A DNA stretch of 64,000 nt from Struthidea cinerea (Eukaryota > Chordata > Aves > Passeriformes > Corcoracidae), in the NCBI GenBank assembly GCA_013397865.1, contig VZTI01001820.1, forward strand, positions 1-64,000, given 5' to 3'. Shown one piece after another: positions 11,863 to 25,846 of this stretch (within the stretch, counting starts at the first letter, position 1; each line of letters starts with the position of its first letter). The position numbers were made by a program, and so were the translations under genes. Under the pieces are notes generated by a model. It was not told where the DNA came from and did not search any database. It saw nothing but the letters and a program-made list of their open reading frames with translations.

Positions 11863-14800
11863 CTGAAAACTGGAGTGGCTGTTTCAAGGGCTGTATCACA
11901 GGCACCTGCGATACTGAGGGTGGGTTTTGGGAAAAAACTGGGCCCTGGGGAACTCCTTGCTATGGCTGGTTAAAAGGTCAGCGATTTTTTGCTTGCCAAG
12001 GGTGGTATAAAACCTTGAGCAGATCCTGTTGTGAAGCTCTTGCTCAGGCAATGTATAAAGTGCTTGGTTAATGTAAAACACATATTTATAGAGATTTCTT
12101 TTAAGTGTGCTATAATTTAGTAGTTAAGAGCCTGCTTAGTGATGACATGCGGGAATGGATGACAGCACACAAATACTAGGAAGAATATTGTAATAGCTGT
12201 GGAGGAATTACGAGGACCCTGAGTTCCTACAGCATTAAGTTTTATTTTAAGGGAAGAGTTTGTTTTGTTGGCTTGTGGTTTTTTGTTGTCGTTTTTTTCC
12301 TTTTTTTTTTTTTTTTTAACAGACAGTATGGAATTCAAAGTGGAAAATCTAAGATTAAATCTAAAGCTTCTAGCTTACAAGTGAGAGGTAAAAAAGTGTC
12401 CGTCTTCAAAGTAATACTATTCCACATGGCAACCAGCAATATTTTCCATTCCTGTTTTTCTTTTCAAATGTTTTTTTTCTGGTGCTGCTGAACTTCTTGC
12501 CCTCTTGAATGCTTTGCTTTCTGATACTAGAAGCACTGCAAGCTCATCCTTTTTGAAAGGGGCTATTTATTCAGTAAAGCTTTTGTCAGACCACTTATGT
12601 AACTTCAAAACCAATTGCCAGTGCTTTCCTTTTGCTGCCTCTTTGTGAGAAGCATATGGATTCTTGGGCTGAATGGATATTATATAAATACCGTACACTG
12701 TACTGCCCTATCAACATCAATTGCTGCCGTTGGATTGCCGACGCTGTACAGATGCAGAAAGGAAATGGTCTTGACAAATAGGATACATGGGATTTTTCCA
12801 GTACAGTATTTAGAAAGAGCTGCCACATTAAATCCCCGTTAGACAGCAGCATGACAAAGATACAGGCAAGCTACATGAAGCACCACAGCAGCAAATGCGA
12901 ATCTCTCCCTTTCTTACTGAATTCCTGCTTGCTGCAATCATCACCATGCCTAAGTGAAGAACAGCAAAATGTATTGCATTATTACGCATAGGAAAGCTGA
13001 TGGCTGATAGAGAAAAGCAGCTTCACTCCAAGGCACAGATGGGAAGCACATACTGTCCTGAATTTGTCTGCTTTTCCTTCAGGAAATGACAAGTATTTAG
13101 CATTATACGTCCCCTGGGTATCAGTGTTGAACCATCAGTGTTAGACACATATAACATTTCAAAGCAGTCGTACCGCTGGCATAGTTACAAACACACTTGA
13201 TTAAACCATCCTACACTATGAAAAGAGGTTAAAACAATAGATTCAGGGTCAGCTTTTCTTCTTGGCATAGACCTGCTCTGAAGGCTTCAAGCAGGTCAAT
13301 TTACTGGCCTCTGAGAGAACTGAAGTGGTGAAATGAACTGTTTTATTGAATGATTAAATTATATTCCGTTGTTAAATTATTTTTGCTCTTCCCTCTTTGT
13401 TTATCCTAGCACTAAGCAGTGGGGTTGCATGATTTATACAAAATAGTAGGGAGACTTTGCAATACAAAAGTACTGACATTACTCAAACATGCAGTAATAT
13501 GTTGAGATTATTCCATGCTCTTCTCACTAAGGATGATGGCACCCAGCTCCATCAAGTAAGCCATACATTGGCCCATTGCTAGTAAAAATACTCTTTTTCT
13601 GTTAATAGAACCTGACAGGAGGAAAGACAAGACTCAGCCCACAATTTGCTGTCTTGAGGTTGCCATTGACAAAACATTTTACCCAAATATTTTCAGGCAT
13701 TTGATGAGGATCCAGTGTCAGATAGATTGGAAAAGGAAATGACAGGAAGATTGTGAAGATTTTTGGGACAGACATGAAAAGTGAAAATGTCTTTTCCAGA
13801 TCTTTCCAACATTCCTCAAGTTGGCCAAAAAAGGGAAGGCATTTTGCATCTAAAGGCTATTTTAGTAGAGAATCCAGAAAGTGCTACTGGAGGAAAAAAA
13901 CTTACCTTTGAAAACATCTTGGCCATCAAAGGAAAGAATTAGAGTGTCGCTGGGCTATTATATTATTTGAAATATGAAGGATACTATTGAAAGGGGTATT
14001 GGAAATGATGGATTATACCTATTTGCTACACAGTGGCAAAATAGATGCATAGTAGTACAGTTTCTAGTGTGCCTCTTTTTTATTTCTAGTGATTTATTGG
14101 CAGGAGGCCTGTAAAAATAGTGGAAAATCAAACAAAGAAACCAGTTAGTTAAAAAATGATAGCGTTAATACTCTTAATCTGTTCAAATGCCATATTTTCA
14201 TTTTAAATAATATTAGTCACTTTTTAAATAGGGTATTGTATGCTGTGTCTGAGGTCAGAGCAGGTACATGGTGTTTGCATAACTCACAGGGTACAGAAAT
14301 CTCTCTGCTATTTCTGGATGATCAGAGCACCACTGAACCAAGACTGTGTACTTATAATGCACAGTTTCTTCTCGAAATTCATGTGTGTCTCTGACCATAA
14401 TTCCTACAAATTACTTGGATGTCTCTGTGCAGTTTAAAGTCATGTGTCAGAGTCAAGTCTTTTTAACGAAGAGATTTGCACAAAATGAAAATATACTAAG
14501 CCCTTTTATCTTAAATCTTATCCTCCTAGCAGAAGAAATGGATCTGAGTAGAGGAATACTAACTGTTCATATGAAAAACTGGAAAATGTATAAAAGGAAA
14601 AAAATACGTGAACTGTTAACATTGGCAATCTAAATCTTTTGGATGCTCTAATTCTGAGAACCAAGAGAATGTGTGTTCTGCTGATGAGGTATCTTCACTG
14701 ATGGAGAAGGAACAGCCTGAAAATGTATGAGAATTTACAGGGTACAGTCTAAAAATAATTTACCAGAAAAACAAGTTTTGAAAAGCGCCATTTCAAAAGT

Positions 14801-17443
14801 CTGTTTTTACAATGAAGGATACAAAATTACTCATCAAGTGCTTAATCACAATCTTCTATAGTTTCCTGGCTGCTTTCTAATATGAGTATTACCATCCAGA
14901 CAGATTTAGTTGGCCTCTTCCCTTGATGGCTTAAATGATTTACTATCCATCCTTCTGAGAAAACAGGCTCCAGGAACACTCGTTTCAATCTCTAGGACGT
15001 GCCTGCTCCAAAGAAGGCTTTGGGTTTGCTTGGGGTTTATTTTGGACATAGTTTGGTTTTTTGGGTGGGTTTNAGTTGTTTGTTTTCTTGTTTGTTTTCT
15101 GTGTGTTTTTTGGTTTTGGTTTTTGGCTTTTTTTGGTTGGTTGGTTTGGTTTTTTAAGTTTTTTTTGGTTGGTTGTTTTTTTTTTCTTTTTTTTGGTTGG
15201 TTGGTTTCAATCTTGGTTGTGGTGTTTTTTTGGGGTTTTTTTGGAGGGGAGGGAGAGGTTTGGATTTTTTTTTGGTCTTATCCTTTGGATGAGACTGCTG
15301 ACAAAAACACACCCGTAGGTTGTGAGGTGGGTGTTGCACATACCATTTGGACCTGTTCAAATACTAGACACATACTAACTCTTGCTGAATACCGAATATC
15401 CTCTTGCATAAGGGAAGATGAGACTAAAGAGACTGAGTAAATTTATCAAGTTTTGCCACTGATAGTAGGTCAGTGATAGCTGAGATGGGAGAGCATGAAT
15501 TTAGTAGGGTATATATAATATTTTTTGAGAAATAAGTGCAAGATGCTTACACATGTTCAGAAGCAACTCTATTGTCTTCTATGTCTCTTTAGCCATACTT
15601 TGGTTGGTTTGTTTAATATTATAGAGTTCAAGAGACTTGAACTCCATCTATCAGGTTAAAGTTTAAGCTACTCTGTTCTTGCCTTTCCCTGCCTGGAAAG
15701 CCTACTAGTTTGCTCCAGACCACCCTGCCAATATCTGTGCAGTGGGAATCACCAGGCAGCCTGGGCTCAGGTGACCATATGCTGGGGAGGGGATTCCACT
15801 CCCTCCAGGTGGAGGGATTTCTGCTCTATTCTCACTCTTGGTTTATGGTGCAGTGCCTTTGGTTTCAGTCCTCTTCCTCCCTTCAGTTGGGTAGGAACTG
15901 TGAGGAACGGAGGGAACATGCAGATTTCTTTAATAGAAGCATTGTTTTGTATTGACAATAGCAGCATAATAACACGTAAGAGGAAAGGATGTTGAGTAGC
16001 AGAGTTTTATATCACATGTGTCCACCTGCCATCCTGATCTCAAACAGGCTTCAATTCCCTAAAGACTGTGGGCTGTTGCCCTGCTCCAAATCACTCCGCT
16101 CTGCCTGTGTTGCTTTTAACAGCCTCTCACCGTCCTTTTAATTCGCTGTGCTCATCAATTTGCTGATCTCTTTCTGCTGTTCCCAAGAAAACTTATTTCA
16201 GTGAGTTCTGCAGGGGCTTAAGGGTAAAACACTCCAGTGAATACCCTTTCTGTCAGTAGTTCTGTAGATTTGCAGTCTTCAGCCACTGTCACGTCCTGCT
16301 TATTCTTCCAGGGTGCTGCTACACTAAATCAACACATACAAAAATACACCAGCAATAGGCCCACAGCCATGCCCTACCCAGAAAACAGCAGAGAGCAGCT
16401 GTGATACAGGAAGAACTGGTAATGCTAACTGGAAGCTGCTGGATCATTGTTTAACCTGAGGAACGAAATAACCAAACAACAACTCCTTTGGGCTGATTCT
16501 TGTGTTTTTCATAATTAAGACTTTTCTGTTTAATGGGAGTTTTGACTTAGGGGCCCAATCCCACATCTTTACTTTATTAGAGAGACAGTGAAATTGAATG
16601 TTGAAATAGAAGCAGACAGGTAACAGTAATGCTGGATTTTCTCCTCTAGATTCTGCTTTCCTGACTAATATATTTGTATTTAATTATTGAAATATAACAT
16701 ATGTGTATATACATATAGAAATAATCTGTTATTCTGTACAATTTGAGCACATCTATTGTTTTGTCTTCTTTTTATCTTTTTTCATGTATTAGAGATGCTC
16801 AAAATTATACAGTCAGAAAAGCTAATCTGTTTTATATTTTATGTATAACATAGGAGAGCCAAAGGCTGTAGCAGTTTTTCCACTTGCACACACTAATGTT
16901 TGCAGAATGTAGCCATAACATTTTCTTTGATCACTGTAGTACGTTTTGCATGCACACTGTTTGATAGCAGAAGCAGAATACACTGCTTTTGTAACCAAGG
17001 CACCTTACATGCAGTCTCTAAGTAGCTCGTCCAATAGGCAGGATTAATCCAAGTTACTGTGTGACTGGAAAGATCTCTAGAGAACAAGCTTAGGCAATGG
17101 CACAGGTGATGTTATAGACTGGGCTCTACCAGAGCAGACTGAATGAGCATCCCAGTTCTATCCTGACAGGCCTTTTCTGAGGAAAGCTCTCACTGTATTT
17201 TAGATAAGACATAAAACTGAGACTCACTGCTTGTGGTCATCAGAGAGCTTAAACTACTTTTGTAGTGTCAACACTAGCACTGTGGCCAAGAGCCACATGT
17301 GTCATTGCTTTCCACCCCCCAGCTGTTTCAGTGGTGTATGAGACCCTTCTCAATTTCCAACTCTCAGCTTGCATTCCAAATCATTCATTGTTAGGCAGCT
17401 ACTGTGCTCCTTCTTGGGGTGGGATCCCTAACTCTTGGGGCTA
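11863..17443. other. Intergenic, low-complexity only
   Basis: AT-rich, with a T run at 12294-12318 and the T/G tract at 15.05-15.27 kb. No coding exon or transposon end was recognised. Confidence 0.6.
15047..15270 (+). repeat. T/G low-complexity tract with one ambiguous base
   Basis: Nearly pure T and G: TTTTGG, TTGGTTGG and long T runs. A single N lies at 15073, so the assembly is uncertain here. The long frames across it come from composition. Confidence 0.9.
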
Positions 17444-17449
17444 CTGTAC

Positions 17450-18073
17450 TGTTGTGGTGGGCCACGGTTCCCACCAAGGGACCCTAAAACCGGCTGGGCA
17501 AAAGGTCCAGCGGTTTGACTCCACTGAGATCACTGAGCCCAAAAATGGCCGCTCCTTCTTCCCACTCAGGCAATCTTGGCGGGAAAAACCATTGCCTGAG
17601 GCGGGAAAGACGTGACACCCAGCCCTAGCCCCATGGCCGCCCCCTCTTCCTCCCTCCCCTGGTTATCTTATTGTTCTCCCATTGGTTGATGTGCACCCTC
17701 TCCGCCCCCCTGGTTCCCCATTGGGTGTCCCCTCACAAACCACACCTTTGTAGTGCCCCCCTCGGTTGCTGTTATTGATTCATCACTGTTGGTACCGCCC
17801 CGATCCAGGGGGTATAAAACCTCCTGTCAGGGGCTCTCAGAGAGGCTTTTTTCTTTGCCTTCCCCTGGCCAGTAAACACATTCGTGCGTTACCCTTGAGC
17901 CTCCCTCGCTGCCTCATTCCCTCTTAGTGCCTTTCCCATCGGCGGCTGAGGCGAGCCCCTGCTGGACCTCGCCCGACCTCCCGCATAAGGATAGCGCCTG
18001 TCCTGGCCGGTAACAACAGCCAAGTGCCCGGTCTCCGACCTTGGGAGCTAGCTGAAGGGCCGGCACCGCGGCA
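17450..18073 (+). mobile_element. Solo LTR, class II (ERVK-like), 624 bp
   Basis: The LTR begins TGTTGTGGTG and ends CACCGCGGCA, an imperfect 10-bp inverted terminus with TG/CA ends. It is flanked by the perfect 6-bp duplication CTGTAC (17444-17449 and 18074-18079). Inside, in + orientation, are reversed CCAAT boxes (ATTGG at 17681 and 17720), a TATAAAA box at 17813-17819 and an AGTAAA signal at 17871-17876. That is a complete U3-R-U5 order. It is much more GC-rich than its surroundings. Six-base duplications are typical of class II elements, hence the ERVK-like call. No gag, pol or env sequence is present. CpGs and the intact TATA suggest a fairly young insertion. Confidence 0.92.
17813..17819 (+). 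promoter_or_regulatory. TATA box of the class II LTR
   Basis: TATAAAA lies about 60 bases upstream of the AGTAAA polyadenylation signal, with reversed CCAAT boxes 90-130 bases before it. This is the expected core promoter of an LTR and would start transcription near 17840-17850. Confidence 0.75.
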
Positions 18074-18284
18074 CTGTACAACATTTAGTATTTCATCCTT
18101 CATCATCCTCTGAAAGAAGGAGATACAGAAAGCCAGAAGACGTACACGAATGTATATGCATTTAAAAGCTTGTTTCATAACTCCAGAGGTCAACTCCTCT
18201 CATGACTGGCAGCAGTTTAAATCTTGAGCAGAACTATGCAGGAGACTCACAGTTGTGATACTAGCAAATTTCCTGAAACTTTGA

Positions 18285-19052
18285 CAACAAGGCAAAGTGC
18301 TGGATTGTGCGCCTGGGATGGGGCAACCCTGGTTGTGTGCATAGACTGGGGAATGAGGTGCTGGAAAGCAGAGCCACGGAAAGGGAGCTGGGTGTCCTGG
18401 TCGATGGCAAGTTGAACATGAGTTAGCAGTGCCATGGCAGCCAGGAGGGCCACCCATGTCCTGGGGGGCATCAGGCACAGCATCACCAACCGGGCAAGGG
18501 AGGGGATTGTCCCGCTCTGCTCTGCACTGGGACAGCCTCTCCTTGAGTGCTGGGGGCAGTCTTGGGTACCACAATACAAAAAAGACATTGAGCTAGAGAG
18601 TGCCCAAAGAAGGCCCCCGAGGATGGTGAAGGGTCTGGAGGGGAAGCTGTGTGAGGAGTGGCTGAGATCACTTGGTCTGTTCAGCTGGAGAAGAGGAGAC
18701 TGGGGGGAGACCTCGCTGTGGTCTTCAACAACCTCACAAGGGAAAGCAGAGGGGAGGTACTGATCTCTTCACTCTCGTGACCAGTGACAGGATGTGAGGG
18801 AAGGGCATGAGGCTGAGTCAGGGGAGGATTAGGCTGGCTATCTGGAAAAGCTTTTCACCAAGAGGGTGGTTGGGCACTGTAACAGGCTCCCCAGGGAAAT
18901 GGTCAGAGCATGAAGCTTGACAGAGTTCCAGAAGCCTTTGGACATTGCTGTCAGGCACACGGTGCGATTCTTGGGGTGTCCTGCACAGGGCCAGGAGCTG
19001 GATTTGATGATCCGGATGGGTGCCTTCCAACTCAGGATATTCTATGATTCTC
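18285..19052 (+). mobile_element. CR1 LINE 3' fragment (about 770 bp)
   Basis: The longest CR1 copy here. It runs from about AAAGTGCTGGATTGTGCGCC through the end of the reverse transcriptase region and the 3' UTR (GGTTGGGCACTG, AACAGGCTCCCCAGGG) to the terminal ATTCTATGATTCT. Many substitutions and indels destroy any frame. It lies about 200 bases downstream of the class II LTR but is an independent insertion. Confidence 0.92.
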
Positions 19053-19354
19053 TGAAGTCTTAGCTATCAGGTAACTGATATTCAGGGGAAAACACTTTCA
19101 TTCTGTGGGTAGATAGGGCTGCTATTTATTTCTCATTCCCTTTTTAGTCTCCAATTCTTTTGTCCTTTCCAGTTATTTATTTGTAATGGAAATAAACATG
19201 TAGTAGATTTCTTTGCAAGAAGTAGCAATCCTTAGCAGCATTACTTGGTTGGAAACTTAGATGGATACTTAGGAACCTTGCTTAAGTGGAATCCAGGATG
19301 GAAGACATCCAGGAAAATCTACTGGCGGCTCAGATTGTACTGAATAGTGTTAGA

Positions 19355-19386
19355 AGATTTAAGTCTCTCCAGAGAGACTTAAATCT
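19355..19386. repeat. 32-bp palindrome
   Basis: Perfect 15-bp arms, AGATTTAAGTCTCTC (19355-19369) and GAGAGACTTAAATCT (19372-19386), with a 2-base spacer (CA). Confidence 0.95.
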
Positions 19387-22300
19387 CAACTAGATTCGAC
19401 AACTGCAGCATCTGCTATAGCTCTGGTTAAAATAAAATAAAGTAAAAGAATAAAATAAGATAAAGTTGACTAAAGTTAAGATACTAATAAGCCATGCTAA
19501 ACTGCAGTATCCATACTTGAAAGGTGAAACTAGCAGCATGGTATCTAGAAAAAGAGATGTAACTGAAATCATATCAGAAACAAATTTCACCCATGTCAGT
19601 CACCAGGCAAAGATTTTCAAATAGCAGGTGCCTGTACAGGTGCATGGGGTATTGGCCACAGAACAAGAAAAGTTCAGCAGTGACTCAATTTCACTGGAAA
19701 GGAGAGAAAGTTATTGATATAATGAACACAATGAAAATAGTTATGTTTCAAGACTGTCATTCACTTTTTTTGGTGCATCTGGAACATATTTTTGTTGGAA
19801 CATAAGTAAAGATAAATCCTCATTTGAAGCCCAAAGAACTCAACAGAATTCTTTAAATTGACTTCAGTTGATTTTTCACCACACCTGTGACTTGCACACT
19901 GTGTAAGCAGAAGCCATAAATGAGAATCAGATGAATACTTTTGCCTTGCACTGTTGTGGACACCATTGCTATCATTCTGGATGGGGGAGCAGAAAAATTT
20001 TTATTGATGTATTTTGCTTTCTTGCAATGTTTGTGAGGCATTGGTGACAAAACCAACACCAGAACCTTATATACAGCAAGAAACAGCAGGGCTCTGGAGG
20101 GATGTAACCCTACCAGAGCTAACCCATCCATTTAATTTAAGCCTGGCTCATTTGCTAATCTGGAGCCAGAGTGCCCAATGCCAGGCATTAATAAACCCTC
20201 AATGCCCAGTCATCAGGAGGCTGCCACAGGGACTTAAGATACCAATTTCAGGAGCTCAGAGGTTTCATGGTATTTTTCGCTATAGTTTTACCTCATTCAG
20301 CAGTGCTTAAGTTTCTTTTGGGCTTTCCATGAGTAGGCACTGACCCAGTATTTATCCTTTAATGAGGAACAGAAGCATTAAATGCTCTAAAGTTTTCCAA
20401 TAAAGACACAAGCCATTACTGAAATTCACTCATTTTATCCTAATAACATTGCATTTCCTGCCAATAGCTTAAAATATGCCGTTATTCTGCCTGAAAAGAA
20501 AAAGGTCTTAGCTCTAAAATAAGACTGTGGAAATGATATAATATAAACATGTGCTGACATTAATTACTGCAATATTTATGTATAAAACAGATGGTAGTGC
20601 TTTCAAAAACGTGTGAGCAATGATCAGAATGAATTCATTAGGCATTTATACCGCTGTCATGTACTCACATAGGTGTTGCCTTGGACCCTGCTATATGCTA
20701 AGGGGCTCTTTCTTTTTAAGTGAGGTTTTACCAAACAGATGGAAAACATTATTAACTACTGTTTTCCTTTCTTGTCAAAGATGTTTTGTCTAATCATCAC
20801 TATAATTACACATCCACATTGTAGTAAATCATGCTGTATAAACATTGAGAACAGAGTGGATTATTTGGGTGAAATGCAAGGTATTCCAGACATTAAAACA
20901 AAACAAACATGGACTGGGCTCTGCTGAATAATAACAATTTTTAACATCAAGGACAGACAAAACATAATTTAATAGCTTTGCCTTTTCTTTCTTCCATTTA
21001 TGCCCTATTATTCTACATACAGTGCATCCTGGGTGCTTTCAAGTGCTTCCCTCCCCTTTCTTTGTGTGAATATTTTAACGAAGAGACATTTTCCTTTATA
21101 CAGCAGCTTCCTTCCACATCTTGGTGTCACTGTTTTCTTCCTTCCATTTAATATACAACCACAAAAGAATTCAGGAAAAAAGTGGACAACAGTGAAATCT
21201 GAGGGCCCTTTGTTTCCTGAGATAGCCATGAAATTTCCATTCTAGATGAAGCAAGTGTGTTTGATGAGGGTAACCAACTACGGCAGGATCAGAGCTGAAG
21301 TACTCAACTTTTCCATCTGCAGTGTCAGGTTCAGAATCACAAAATATCAGCAGAACAACTGCCTTTCTTTCAGGCTTGTGACTCCACTCAAATGCTGCTA
21401 CAGCCCCTCTTTGGGTCACAGCCACAGCTTGGGAGTGGCTGGCCTGGGTGCTGGTTTGGCACTGTTCACACCACGTGGCTGTCCTTGGCCCTACCTGGCC
21501 CTATTTGGCCAAGCAGTGAGTGCAGTGGGGATGGATTTGATTTAACATCTCTGGTGTAGGTGCCTGTATTTGTGCTAGTCATCCTCTAAAGTCAGTGTAA
21601 AGAAATGAGCTTTTATGGCACTGGATTAATTGACTGTACTGACAGGGCAAATTCTGCTCTGGTGCCCACTTTTTCTGCTTCAAGGCTCTCTGAACTTCTA
21701 GGATTTAAAAGGTCCTGCTTGAAACTAATATATTCCTATAATCCCAAAGGCTTGTGAATATTGCCTTACAGGGTCAAAAAATTGAGTTATTCTTCTATAG
21801 ACATCCCGAAAGGCATCTGTTCAATTGTTACAGACAAAATTCAGTTTCCATCAGAGACTGGAAGAACATTTATTGCATCTTACATATGGTTCCCACTTGG
21901 AAAACAACAAATACCCTGGCACTGTATACAATTCCAGGACAATTTTCACCTCTTCTTTTCTAAGAGTCAGACTGCATCAATATTTTCCCCATCTAACTCA
22001 TTTAAATGTTATTGCACCAGCTGTTTCTTGCAAGATCAAAAATTTATGATAGCTATGGAAGATATGGCCAGACACTAAAACACAAAATGGTTTCATTGGG
22101 TTTAGACCTTTTCTTCGTATTGGAACATCCAGAATAGAATTGTGCAGTGTCCTGCTATTTCTGAACAGACACCATGGCAAGCTGTAGAACTAGCAGACTA
22201 CCAGTGATACTGATTAAATAAAGTTGACTTATAGGGAAGCTGAAATAGTGAAAAAAAAAAAACCTTTGAAAGAGAGACATAAACAGGTTCTAGGAAAAGC

Positions 22301-23114
22301 AAACTAACTATATTTAATGATAAAAGAAAGTTTGTCTGTACAGAATTGATTCAACAGCTTGATACCCTGGTCTTCTCTGGTTCAATATCAAAAACTATTT
22401 AAAGGATAAACATGCTGGTGTATTTAAAAAAAAAACCAAAAAACCCACCAAAACGGTGTCATTTTCCTTTTTGTATCAATGCTGCTTTTATTATTATGTA
22501 AAAAAATAATTAAGCAGTACAAAGCAATTTTTTTTCTGCTGCACAATATCTTTCTATCTACATGCATTTACATAAACTGTTCCAAGTTCATCATGCCTTA
22601 GATTTTATGAGCAACATTCTCTTTTTTGTAATTCCTTATGTGGCCTGAGAAAACCAAGGGTACAGAGCTGGCTGTTTCTAGAAGCTGATTACAAAGTTTG
22701 CAAGAAATTGTGAGAGTTGGGGCTTGATTAGTGTCTGGTATGATCAAAAACTCATGCAAATTTTTGCTGCATCAAAACAGGTTGATAATGAGTAAATCCA
22801 TGATACCTTTCCACAGATGCAATATTTCACAACTTCTTTGGGGCATGCCTCAAAACCCAACCTTCTCAGCTCTCCTAGGTGGGTGGCAGAGGATTTACTC
22901 AGCTTAATTTCGCTATGTTGAAATGACCTCGCCGTCCTACCATGCCATTAGCTGGCAAGGCAGTAGGTGTTTAATGGTGTTCTTTCAAAGCACATTAAGG
23001 CCACTGTAACTTTCCTGGCTCGGGAGATGCATTTCCAGCTGCTGCTTCACCCTGCCAATACTGGGCAAGGACTGCCCCTGTGTTCACCCTCTGTGTCCAA
23101 TACCGCACCAAGGT

Positions 23115-23185
23115 ATGGTCACAGAATCACACAGAATGTTCTGAGTTGGAAGGGGCCCACAAGGATCACCGAGGTGAGGCTGACC
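23115..23185 (-). mobile_element. CR1 3' tip
   Basis: TCACAGAATCACACAGAATG, TTCTGAGTTGGAAGGGGCCC and AAGGATCACCGAGG match the reverse complement of the CR1 3' end. Only about 70 bases remain. Confidence 0.82.
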
Positions 23186-25804
23186 AGATGACAGCTCCTA
23201 CTTAAATGCTGGTGCATGGGTTAGGATCAGTCTGTTTGTAGTGGCACTTCTAGGGCTGTATCAGAGCACACTTGAACCTTTCAGTAAGCACTGTTAAGGA
23301 CTGCCATGCCATACAGGGGCCTGGCACATTGTGCCTTCTGGAAAAAGTGGATATTCAGGATGTCTTTGTGAAGAACCATGGAAGTCGTGAAAGGAAAGGC
23401 TAAGGAATGTCACACCTGGTACACAAATCCATGCCACATGAAGGGTCTCTCATGCTAACAGAAAGTCAAAGACAAAACCAGACCTCTGGCTGCTTTGAAG
23501 CCACCTGTTTGCATTGGAACAGGCTGGAGAATTTGCAGAATCATCCTCGTGTCACATTTTAAAGCTGACATCAGTGAGCTGTCAAAGCTGTCAAGGGCAC
23601 TGGGACAGACTGATAACAGCAGGAACTCATTGCTTTCCAGAACATCTTTGAAACAAAGTCTACAGCAAAAGGCAAAATCAGCTGGGCACTCTGATGGGGA
23701 AGCCTCCTCTGATAAGTACTGTTTGTGTATCGCATACTGGAGCAGATTGTTTGTTTTCCTGGTACTGTGGGAAAAGGATTTCTATAATGCTCCTAGACTT
23801 TTCTATTCATTTGATCTTAAGAGGTACGATGATGATATATGATGGTAAATATTATAATATATGACTGCTGTTTATGGCTAAAACTTTTTTTTTTGTGCTA
23901 CCTGGATGTTGTTGTTTTGAGCAGATTTGAGCCACTAAATAACCTTTTCAACACTGAAAGTATATAATGGAGGTATCACTTCACAAAGGGCTGTGAAAAC
24001 GCTGTCTGGCTTTTCCTTTTCACAGACTTCTTCTCATTTCTTTCCGTCAGATGACAGCCATAGTGAACTCTTACCACCAAAATGTAGCCGGGGAGGTGGA
24101 TCAAAAGAGATTATGGGGGAAGGAGCTGTTTAAGAACTGCTACTCAAAGAAACCAAAAGTCCTCAATCACCCAGACATGTGTTCCTCTCTCAGTTTGCCA
24201 TGGATGACACAAAATGGCACATATATTCCTCTTCAGTGTACCAACTCAGTAATATTATCTTATACTGAAAATATATTAAGGGTTGTGGTAATGAGACATA
24301 TTTTCAGCTTGCTTGTTTAACAGTTGCACTAGTGTCCAACTCAACAGAGAAGGACAGGGTATTGAGTGTAAAAAGATTATCAGATAATCTTACAGATTAC
24401 CTTCTCTGTGGCCCAAGCAAATGTAGGAAAGAAATGGAAGATACTGAGCAAGGTCCTGGGACTCACGAGGATACAAACAGCCTTGACTGAAAATATGCTC
24501 GGACAGCACCTTCCTGCATTCATGGCACTTGTTTACAGCCTGCAGAGTGTAGGTGCTGGGAACAGCTTCTTTGCACACAGATTATGAAGTTTGGAGAAGA
24601 CTCCTAGAGACAGACCTTTGAATTTCCAATCCTACAAAAGGACTTACGCCTTGTCATCTTATTTTTTGAGTTTCCAGACAGATAGCAAGAAGGAAAGCGT
24701 GGAGTAAAAATACTCAGCGCATACACCTCAAATTGTCTAGTTCCTTTCTGCAGGGAGGAGAACCTGGAAGAGTTTAGCTGTTAACCAGAATTATCTGAGC
24801 AGTGAGGGGTGCTCACCAGTGGGCGCTGCAGAGGTGAATTCAGCACCCACTGCAGCAGAGTGCCAGTGCTACACTGTCATCAGCCACGCTGCTCCTGCCA
24901 TGCCAGCAGCAGAGCCCTTTGCTGCCAGCTGAGGACCTCACAAGTAGGATTACAGAAAAGGCAAGTGAATTAAAAATTATTTCCATACTAGTGTCCAGTC
25001 AATGTGCACTTTCCTAGTATTTTCATTACCATTTTCCTACTATTCCTGCTGCTGATGGAGTATGGACTAGTACCACTGAAAAAACATTACAAACCCCAAA
25101 CCCAGAAGGTTTGCTCTATTTGCAAAACTTTTGGCAGACTGTCAAATATATTGTTAGAAACTGACAGCTCCAAGAGTATTTTCTCCATGCTAGCCAGTGA
25201 GAGATCAATAGCAATGCTAATTTTCAAAGCAAGCAGAGATCATAGGAGAGCAGTAAAACAAGGGAAACTCTGAGTTTCACCTGTCATTCCTGTTGATTCT
25301 GGATAGTTTCCGCTAGTAATTCCATAATGCATCATGAATTTCCATAAGGCAGAGGGCCCAGCACAAGCATAAAGAACGTTTGGAATTTTTGCCCATAGGG
25401 TTGAATGCTTAATAAAGAGAAAAGATTTGATTTATGGAAATACAGGCTGAGATTGCAGCAGGGGACAATTAGCCATCTGGACTCAGGCATTACAGGTTGT
25501 CTGGTAAGCCCCAGTGCAGTGCAGATAAACGTAACCTCCACACGGGAGCAGAAGGGTCCTGTGGCTGCTCCAGTAGCCTCTTCCGCTGCTGTTTAGTAAC
25601 TCCTTAGCATCAGTAAATTAACTCCAAGCTTCTGCCAGTGTGAAATCAGGCACATGTCCTGGCAAATGAGTTCAGAGCTTATCTGTACTTACACTGTGAG
25701 TATGCCACGTCTGCAGGAGTCCAGCTCAATTTGCTGACAAAAGGAGATGAACTACGTTACACAGGATTAGACTTACATAACTGCATTTCAGTATTGCACC
25801 AGCG

Positions 25805-25846
25805 TGTCATGATGCACTGCAGAGTGTCATGATGCACTGCGGAGAC
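25805..25846 (+). repeat. Short tandem duplication
   Basis: GTGTCATGATGCACTGC occurs twice, about 21 bases apart (GCAGAG and GCGGAG following). Confidence 0.8.

Noticed and set aside
14910..15440. 176-codon frame rich in Phe, Trp and Gly
   Set aside because: Generated by the T/G low-complexity tract and interrupted by an ambiguous base.
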